Made by a program: the position numbers and the translations under genes. Of a DNA stretch of 64,000 nucleotides, positions 56,771 through 64,000 are shown piece by piece. Position 1 is the stretch's first letter. The number at the start of each line of letters is the position of its first letter. The stretch is from Sequoia sempervirens. Taxonomy: Eukaryota > Streptophyta > Pinopsida > Cupressales > Cupressaceae. The notes under the pieces are model-generated. The model was not told where the DNA came from, made no database searches, and saw only the letters and a list, made by a program, of their open reading frames with translations. The stretch covers positions 493,280,320-493,344,319 of the forward strand of contig VDFB02270651.1 in assembly GCA_007258455.2 (NCBI GenBank). Direction: 5' to 3'.

Positions 56771-57255
56771 ACCTTCAGGATCACTTGATCTTCATCATAG
56801 ATGACATAGTTTCCCAATATGGTGGTATGATAATTTCCGAAAGGATCAGTGTCTATATATGCACTCAAGAGGACATCTTTTGAATCAGTCTGGTCTCTGG
56901 TCACCTTCTCATCCTCTAGTACCTTAGTACAATACATTTCCCCTTTGGTGAAAGAGGTATGAGTAGCCTCAAAGTTGATCATGGTTTCATCTGCCACATG
57001 TTCTGAATGTAGAGGTTCAGCTACTATCTTCATTTTAGCTCCATGGTTGGTCCAAAGGATTAAGTTTGACCAATCCAAGGAAAGATATCTGCCTATCTTG
57101 GAAGTGATTTCCTGGGATAAGCAAAGACCGAACATGAGGGGAATGTCTATGATCATGATATCTTGTGGAACTGTGATACTAGGGTTCGAGAGTAGAGTCA
57201 AGGGGAGTCCTTAATGTCACCTATGATTTCAACCTTGTTCTTATCAAGCTGATAA
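56771..57255 (-). pseudogene. Element E: protease C-terminal part, cut by element F
   Basis: Minus strand: KVEIIGDIKDSP, a one-base shift, then LTLLSNPSITVPQDIMIIDI, PLMFGLCLSQEITSKIGRYL, SLDWSNLILWTNHGAKMKIV. This is the flap-to-C-terminal part of a Tat-like protease. The region with the active site should lie beyond element F, outside the window. A charged linker leads to aRNH. Confidence 0.75.
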
Positions 57256-58203
57256 TGTTAAAGATCCAAGATACTGGGAGGGGGGTGAATCAATATCCTC
57301 TTAAATTTTTTGATCAGATACCATCCAATTATTCTAATGCAAACAATAGTAGAGATAAATAAAAGCATTAACAAAACATGAAATTAGAGAACACAAGAAC
57401 ACTAAATTTTTTACATGGAAAACCCAAATGGGAAAAACCAAAATGAGTGTTAGCTCACAATATTATATAACCAGTTATAGAATATGACAAAATGGAGGGC
57501 TCACTATGCAAAAACAAAGGCTTACTACCTACAATATTACAACGATTGAATGGATTTTAGCAAGAAAATGAATTGATAGCTTGTACACCTAATAAGTTCA
57601 GATTTAGTTCTAAATAAAGCTTAGTAAATGGACTTAGCACATTTCATTATGTTCGCACTACTTCACTTCTTCGCATAAAATCACACACTCCTTCAAAAAC
57701 TGTCCATTATATATACTCGATCTTCTTCACAAGCATCAAGGACAATTTTTGAAAAATATTATATATACCAAGAATATTATCTATCAGCCTCAAGCTTTGA
57801 AAAATGATAACTCACACACTTCAACAATTTGGCATAGACTTAAAATAGGCTGCACATATATCCACATAGCAAGACTATTTTCTTCTTTACACAATTTATC
57901 AAGGAAGTCGGCTAGAATTAGACTTCAATCCAAAAAGAAAAACCATTCTGTACAAGCACCAAATACTTGAAAACTTGCATGTACGTGCTCCCAACACTTG
58001 TAAACCATTTCCAAAAACTGCAAGCAACAATGCTCACCAAAAAATGAATGTGGATCAAAATACCAGAGGATTTATGCAAAATACCAGTTCAGATACTGGA
58101 GTAACTGTAGCCTTGCTCTTGCAGTTGCAAAAAAATTATCATGGTGACATCAATGAAAAACAAAAAGTAACAAAATGAGATTTTCTTCTTCATTTTTCCA
58201 ACA
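57256..58203 (-). repeat. Element F: 3' LTR
   Basis: 948 bp, minus strand TGTTGGAAAAATG ... ATCTTTAACA. The first 510 bp of the plus strand match 63467-64000, more diverged than the LTR pairs of B and D. Confidence 0.88.
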
Positions 58204-58216
58204 ATCTCCCCCTTTG
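58204..58216 (-). other. Element F: polypurine tract
   Basis: CAAAGGGGGAGAT on the minus strand directly before the LTR start TGTTGG, the classic Ty1/copia arrangement. Confidence 0.88.
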
Positions 58217-58455
58217 TCATTGATAACATGTGCCAAAACCAAAAAGAATATTTACAGAGTTCTCTATTCACAACACTTCTCCCCTTATCACCAACAATCC
58301 ACCACTTTACTCCCCCTATGACATCAAGGACAAAGGGTGTGCCAAAACAACTGAGAAATATTAAAGGAAAGAAAACAAATAACCATATATCAACTAGAAG
58401 ATGATGAGCTTTGAAGCTCCTTCAGAATACCTTCCCAGACTATTTTTTATTTTTC

Positions 58456-61400
58456 CTAGTCTTCCTTTGCTGTAGTCAACATCTTGTTCATAGATTCAAA
58501 CTCTATCAAAACTTCTTCAACACCATCTGGAGTACCAGGAGTTAGATCTATCTTCTCAAGCCCTTTAGCACATGCTAGAGCCTCTCCATCTGGAGTGTAT
58601 TCCATTCTTACAATATCACTGAATAGACTAAATTTTCTAATTATTTCTTCTTTTTGTTTCTGCAAGGCAAATAAATTTTCTCTATGTGTAGCGATGGCCT
58701 TCCATATTGATTTGTCTTTATCTTTAGATACACTATAAGTACTAGAAACAATAGAAAATTGGGACTCAATGGAGTCCATGGAAATCTTGATATTCTAAGT
58801 GGCATCCAACCACTTCAAGTAGTAGGAGAGAACAACATCTTCCTCAGACTCGCAGACCTTCATCGCTTTCAGACTCTTTTCGACACATGAGTGTGCCAGA
58901 GCACATTTTTCATGCAAGACCAATAACCTTTTCTCTGCCAAGTTTTCTTCTATCTCTTGTCTTGTATTTTCATTAAGTCTAGAGGAATACTCCTTGAAGA
59001 AGTCTAACAATACTCTCATATTTTCAATAGGGGTGAGAGATGTATCAATGGATGTATCGGGCATAGCTTCCTATAATGATTTTAGAGTATCTTCTATCAT
59101 ATACATTCCCTTTTGATGTGTCTCGAGAATTTTGTTTCTTCTGGATGCTTGCATAACATCACCCAACACAAATTTATGTATAGGAGACATCTTTTCCACA
59201 TCAACATATCCTTCAACCAAAGGGAGTTTCAAAAGTTCTTGGGGAATAATTGGTTGAAATCTAATTTTCTTAGATAGAAAACCTTTCAGTACATCACCAC
59301 TAGAAGACGAATCATTGGGATAGTTCAATGATTTCACAATTTGTTTTTCTTCTTCATTTTTCTTGGAGGATTCCATAACTATCTTTTCTTTTTCTTTATC
59401 TTCCTCTACTACCTCTTCTTCTTCTTCCTCTTTCTTTTCATCCTTTTCACCTTCATCTTCATCTTTACCTTTATCATTATCTTTGTCATTGTTGTCCTCT
59501 TCCTCATGATTGTCAAGTGTCCTTCTTCATTGCCCTAACCATCACCTTCAACACTGCCATTATTTTCTTCCTCATCACCTTGCTCTTTTTCACCTTTTTC
59601 TTCTTCAGTATGCTTCAGAGGAGCATCATTATGCATCTTAGGCTCATCCTCTCCCTCATTCTGTTCATTAGCTTCATTACCAATATTAATTTCAATATCA
59701 AAATTATCAAAAATATTTTCATTACCTATTTCCAGAGGAACATTTTCCTCAACATTTTTAGCAGCAACATCATCACCAGTTTTGGGCATACCATATTTTT
59801 CTGTTGTCTCCCAGATAATTTTATTTGTTTCCTTCCTCACTTTCTTTGTCAACTTCTTGTTTCTTGTCATCAACATATTTACCCTACCCTTCATTCATAA
59901 CAATTTAGCACAAATCTTTTTTAGGGATTCCAGATCATCGGGGGTCAAGGAAGACCCAATCTTGTTATATGCTACATTTCTAATCTTTTATTCAATCACA
60001 ACGGCCTCAGATCTTCTTTTCATTAGATCATCCCACATGATTTTAGGAAAATCTTTCTTTATGTTGTCCCATTTTACTTCTAAAATAATGACATACTCAA
60101 TAACAACTAAAAGCAGTGTTTTCTTGTCTTCTTCTTCAACATCATCATAGTATTGAGTTGTGGTTGAAGCATATTTTAAAAATTTACCAAAGTATTAAGA
60201 GTTGGCTCAAGTTTATACCGGGGACCAGAACTTACTAGAATATCTTTTTCATCTTTTTGGTCAGTAAAGGTTTCATCAGCTACCTTGGCCTTCTTTGATT
60301 CAAGCTTGGTGTGCACATGCATACCATACTCATGCTCTTCTTCATCTTTAGATGAAGAAAAAATGTGTACTCTTTTAGAACCAACATCTGTGGGATGCAC
60401 CCTCATTGGAGGGTAAACCTCCTTTTCTTGTCCTTACAAGCTTTGCTTCAGGATCTTCTTTTTCTTCATCTTGATCACTTGTAAGAATCATATTCTTCTC
60501 TCTCTTTGCCTTCTCTTTCTTTCCTCTCTTATCAGGGGCAACCAAAGGAGTTTCCTTCCGCTTCTCAGATCTAGTAGTAGGTTCGGAGGAAACAAGACCT
60601 TTACGTTTATCAACATTTCTAGGTTCAGTTGTAGATACAGGGGTTGCAGAGGTATTTCTACCAGATCTTCTTAGACTAGATGATTCTTTCTTTCTTAGTG
60701 CTACCTTAGCCCTTCCAAGGGAAATATCCTCATTAGTGAAACTAACATCTTTAAGTATTTTCTCCACTTTCTTCCTAATCTTAGGCTTCTGCTGTTCCAT
60801 ATGAATTTCCATAGAAGTCTATACATATGTCCCAATTCTGGGTTCATTGGGGTCCTTTGGATTCTTCAGCAACATCTACACATAGTATTCAACTTCTTCT
60901 TCTATTATCTCATATCCAAGAGGCTAAATCCAGATAGTTCTAGGTTCTATAGCCTCAATCATGCATTCATCAGTGGAGACCTGAAATATGATGTCATGCT
61001 TATACTTCTCCATAATTTTCCGCAGAATTCTTTCCCCTTCATTCATATTTCTTTTGAGTACTGCAAAGAAAGTTGTTAGGCAATCTTCTTGAGCATTCAA
61101 GTAACCAAGACTATAAATATGATCAAATATTTGATGTCCCACCGGTCTAGATGGGTTCCAAAGTACATGTTCATCCTTCCCAGGGAGCCTCTTCATGAAG
61201 TAAACTAATAAAAATATGATCAACAAACCAAACTTAAATGCATACTTCTTTTTCTTTGCCTGCTTTATGTTTTCTAACAATTGTAATTGAAGAATCTCAC
61301 AAAGATCATAATTTTCACCTTTCACTACCATATCATAGCCTGTATAGATTGTTCTGGCTGAAACATAATCTCCCTATTTGTGAATATATCTTGTGACCTA

Positions 61401-61979
61401 TCATGAGAGATGCATACTTCACTGCTGGATTGGTAATAATCTTTGTTGCTAGGGATCTTTTGTCAAATTTTGCTCCAGTGAGTTTCATCACTACCTCTTT
61501 CTTTACATATTTAACACAGGTATTGTTCCTTTGTCCCAAAGACTAGTTACAACCCTAATCACTTCTTTCGTTATCAAGTGTGGCCTATCAGTCCAAAGAA
61601 ATTTTTCATGAATTCTGCTTAGAACTGACTTCATGAACTTCTCATCACATTTGAAATTAGGGAAATTGTTCCAGACATCCAACCTTTTGTTAACCACATT
61701 AGAATACTTGGGTGTTACCCTGAAGTCATCACTAGTAAGCTCCTTTTGCTAGAGGTCAATCAGTTTTACATGATTGTACTCCTCAAACTTAACTCTAATC
61801 ACCATCCTAGTATCCTCAGTCGACATTAAACCATGTGGAATTGAAGAAAATGCACCCATGGGATTGTCTTCAAATACTTTTGATGAGTACTTTCTATAAG
61901 AGAGCCTCAGCCTCTCTGATACTTTCACAACTACAAGAGTTGCCATTCTACTGGTGCCGAATTCAAGCAAATTTACCAA
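58456..61979 (-). pseudogene. Element F: large unrecognised ORF in place of pol
   Basis: Minus-strand reading frame of about 1170 codons, broken by roughly a dozen stops and few shifts. N-terminal part: MATLVVVKVSERLRLSYRKY, NKRLDVWNNFPNFKCDEKFM, IHEKFLWTDRPHLITKEVIR, VVTSLWDKGTIPVLNM (61500-61950). Next block: ENYDLCEILQLQLLENIKQA, KYAFKFGLLIIFLLVYFMKR, WNPSRPVGHQIFDHIYSLGY (61100-61331). Then a basic Ser/Arg segment (60400-60800), a long Glu/Lys/Asp-rich middle (59400-59890) and a helical C-terminus ending NKMLTTAKED. No catalytic motif is recognised. Possibly a captured host gene or a structural protein. Confidence 0.55.
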
Positions 61980-62385
61980 AACACAACTTAGGAATTATAA
62001 ATACCTTTTTCTGCACATACAACCATAGCTAGGTTTTCCATAGCTCAAACTCCAATTATCTTCAGGAACACTCCAAAAGTACTACAATTATTCAAATGCT
62101 CAAATGAACAAAATGCCTTAATCATTTTATTTATAAAATAACGATTTACCCTAAATCACATTTATTGCGGTAGATTCAAAAAGCTGCTAAAAACTCCTTT
62201 TTACACAGACAAACCCTATTTTTCTCCGCAAAGAATCATCTCTTCATATTTTCTACTGGTTCCTTTTCTAGAACGTCTGAAAACTCAATCTTCATCTTTC
62301 TTCCTCATGTTTGCCTCAGACACACTATCTATCCAGGGGGTTCTTATAATTTTCTGATAAAGCTCCCCCTGCAACCTTGCTAGGT
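61980..62385 (-). other. Element F: spacer between ORFs
   Basis: No coding signal. Ordinary AT-rich sequence. Confidence 0.5.
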
Positions 62386-63407
62386 CTAATTACCGAATAA
62401 ATTGTCTGTACCAGATGAGGGCACAAACTCATCAGTTGTCTTTGGTTCTTTTTTCTTTCTCCAAATCTTGATCATCTCTTGCTTAATCTCATCTTTGTCA
62501 ATCTTCTTCATAAATTCATTCTTTTTTTTTGGATTGGTTTCCTTGTTCTTCTTGCTTTTGCAGACTCTTGAAATATGTCCCAGTTTGTTGTAGTTATAGT
62601 AGACAATATTCCTTTGATTAGATTGATTAGCTTTATGTCCACACATGTTACAAGTATAGTAATTTAGCCATTGAAATATTGAATCATTCTTCTTGCATTA
62701 AATTGATTCATTATCGTGGTTCTACATTCAATTTCCCTATGTCCAAATCTTTTGTATGCAAAACATTGACCAGAGAAAGGACCAACGAATTGATTCATCC
62801 TACTTCTACACTCAGCTGCCCTATGACCAAACTTATTGCATGAAAAACAAGTGCCATTAAAAGAAGGGTACCTTTGTGCATTAGGCTGTCTCACTGGAGG
62901 TCTCCTAGTAGAGTTTCTTGAATATTCTTTTGGCTTTCCTTTATCCAAAGTCTTTTGATTATTCTTAGTTTTAGAGCTTTCACTGACATCATTTCCCAAA
63001 CCACCTTTGTATTTCCTTGGTTTTTGTCCTGCAATTAATTCATTAAGCCTATTTGAGCTAGATTTGAATTTTTTTTCACAAATTTTCTCCTTTTGTAGAT
63101 CCACTTTCAGGTTCACAATTTCTTGTTCAAGCTTGGTGCAATCTTCATACTTTCTTTGTACCAACTTGTTTAGACACTCTTCAATTATTTTCTTCTCTTC
63201 CACTTGAACTTTCAAACTAGAAATATCTTCATTAGCCTTCTTCAATTGATCAATTACTTCCTTATGCCTGTCTTTGAATCTTTTCAATTTTCAGACACAT
63301 TCATTCGCATCTTCAAGATTTTCTTTCACATCTTTGTTTTCTCTTTCAACCTTGTCGAGATCTTCAAGAGTAGTCTAGAGCTCCCCTTTATCATTCATTT
63401 CTTCCAT
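62386..63407 (-). pseudogene. Element F: gag-like ORF, coiled coil plus CCHC knuckles
   Basis: ATG 63407, 41 bp after the PBS. An acidic coiled coil (KERENKDVK-like, then RHKEVIDQLKKANEDISSLK and CTKLEQEIVNLKVDLQKEKI) leads to AGQKPRKYKGGLG. Zinc knuckles follow: CFSCNKFGHRAAEC intact, CFAYKRFGHREIEC with Cys to Tyr, CNMCGHK partial after a frameshift at about 62655, and YYNYNKLGHISRVC with both first Cys changed to Tyr. The usual N-terminal copia gag domain is missing. It would bind RNA. Confidence 0.8.
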
Positions 63408-63448
63408 CTTCAGGATCCCCCTCAAGCTGTTAGGCTTTATTGGAAGAA

Positions 63449-63464
63449 CCAAGCTCTGATACCA
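63449..63464 (-). other. Element F: primer binding site, tRNA-iMet
   Basis: Minus strand TGGTATCAGAGCTTGG, the canonical plant initiator-Met PBS, two bases from the LTR end. Confidence 0.92.
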
Positions 63465-63466
63465 AT

Positions 63467-64000
63467 TTTTAAAGATCTAAGATACTGAGAGGGGGGTGAA
63501 TCAACATCTTAAATTTTCTGATTAGATACCATCCAATTATTCCAATGCAAATAATAGAAAAGATAAATAAAAGCATTAACAAAACATGAAATCAGAGAAC
63601 ACAAGAACACTAGGATTTTTACGTGGAAAAACCAAAATGGGAAAAACCATGGTGAGTGTTAGCCCACAATATTATATAACCAGTTATAGAATATTACAAA
63701 ATGGATGGCTCACTGCCAGGACTCATTGTCCAGAAACAAAGGCTCATTGCGTACATAATTACAATGATTGAATGGATTTCAACCAGAACATGAACTGACA
63801 GAGTACACCTAATAAGTGTAGATTCAGTTCCAAACAAAGATCAATAAATGAACTTAACACATTTCATCATGTTTGGATTACCTCACTTCTTCACACAAAA
63901 TCACACTCCTTCAAAAACTGTCTATTATGTATACCCGATCTTCACAAGCATCAATTAGGTCAACCTAATTAGATGCACTTCATATTTACCAAGAATATTA
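63467..64000 (-). repeat. Element F: 5' LTR, truncated by window edge
   Basis: Matches 57256-57775 in order (GGGGGGTGAATCAAC, ACCATCCAATTATTC, AAAAGCATTAACAAAACATG and others). The LTR end has TT where the 3' copy has TG. Confidence 0.9.

Larger units (their letters stand above)
57256..64000 (-). mobile_element. Element F: non-autonomous Ty1/copia-type retrotransposon
   Basis: Minus-strand element: partial 5' LTR at the window edge, Met-type PBS, gag-like ORF with CCHC knuckles, a large unknown ORF, PPT and complete 3' LTR. In the 5.3 kb between the LTRs there is no RT, RNase H, integrase or protease motif. LTR style (TGTTGG..), PBS and zinc-knuckle sequences are Ty1/copia-like. It interrupts element E's protease region. 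The second half of E should continue to the right of the window. Confidence 0.8.

Noticed and set aside
59341..59900. Plus-strand Phe/Ile/Leu-rich ORFs resembling membrane proteins
   Set aside because: They are the reverse complement of the Glu/Lys-rich middle of F's large ORF.

Overview
The window is plant nuclear DNA made almost entirely of nested, decayed retrotransposons. I see no intact cellular gene, rRNA, tRNA or CRISPR array. Indicators are Ty3/gypsy elements of the Tat lineage (reverse transcriptase, a degenerate gypsy RNase H, a second RNase H, integrase), a chromovirus-like Ty3/gypsy element, a Ty1/copia-type element, and plant mobile domain (PMD) ORFs carried by retroelements. AT-rich composition, 1 kb LTRs and nesting several layers deep suggest intergenic heterochromatin of a large-genome seed plant, possibly a gymnosperm. 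The species cannot be told from the sequence.

Layout. 1-900: unrecognised plus-strand ORFs. 3023-8527: element A, a minus-strand chromovirus-like Ty3/gypsy element (LTR fragment, initiator-Met PBS, gag, protease, split RT, start of RNase H). A 2 kb LINE-like insertion (3717-5764) interrupts it immediately before its YLDD codons. Element B, a 14.9 kb plus-strand Tat element (8528-23425, TSD ATAAC), sits in A's LTR. B carries a 5' leader, gag, PR, G-patch-like motif, RT, gRNH, aRNH, IN, hairpins, minisatellites and a 3' LTR that lost its front. 23431-25559: remnants, including a protease-like piece. 25560-29640: a long broken minus-strand reading frame (G) with a coiled-coil C-terminus and no recognised family. 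30933-35606: element C (TSD ATTGC), a deletion derivative carrying an antisense PMD fragment that is split by solo LTR H (32152-33385). 36062-57255: element E, a minus-strand element with order PR-aRNH-RT-gRNH-IN, split in its integrase by element D (36656-53866, minus strand, TSD GTAGT/ATAGT). D is a 17.2 kb Tat element with both LTRs, PBS, PPT, gag, PR, RT, gRNH, aRNH, IN and an antisense PMD ORF of about 640 codons. 57256-64000: element F, a Ty1/copia-type non-autonomous element inserted in E's protease region. F has zinc-knuckle gag remnants and a large unknown ORF where pol should be.

The most interesting signals are noncoding and shared by elements whose proteins have diverged. They are: a hairpin placed 62-67 nt after the integrase stop in both B and D, with compensatory stem changes; a roughly 500-nt 5' leader conserved between B and D; a 21-bp ATGYGCTAAAA repeat family in four arrays, inverted between the two ends of D; and the antisense PMD ORF of C and D, whose stops look like deamination of CAG, CGA and TGG codons. 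All alignments were made by eye, so percentages and exact edges are approximate.
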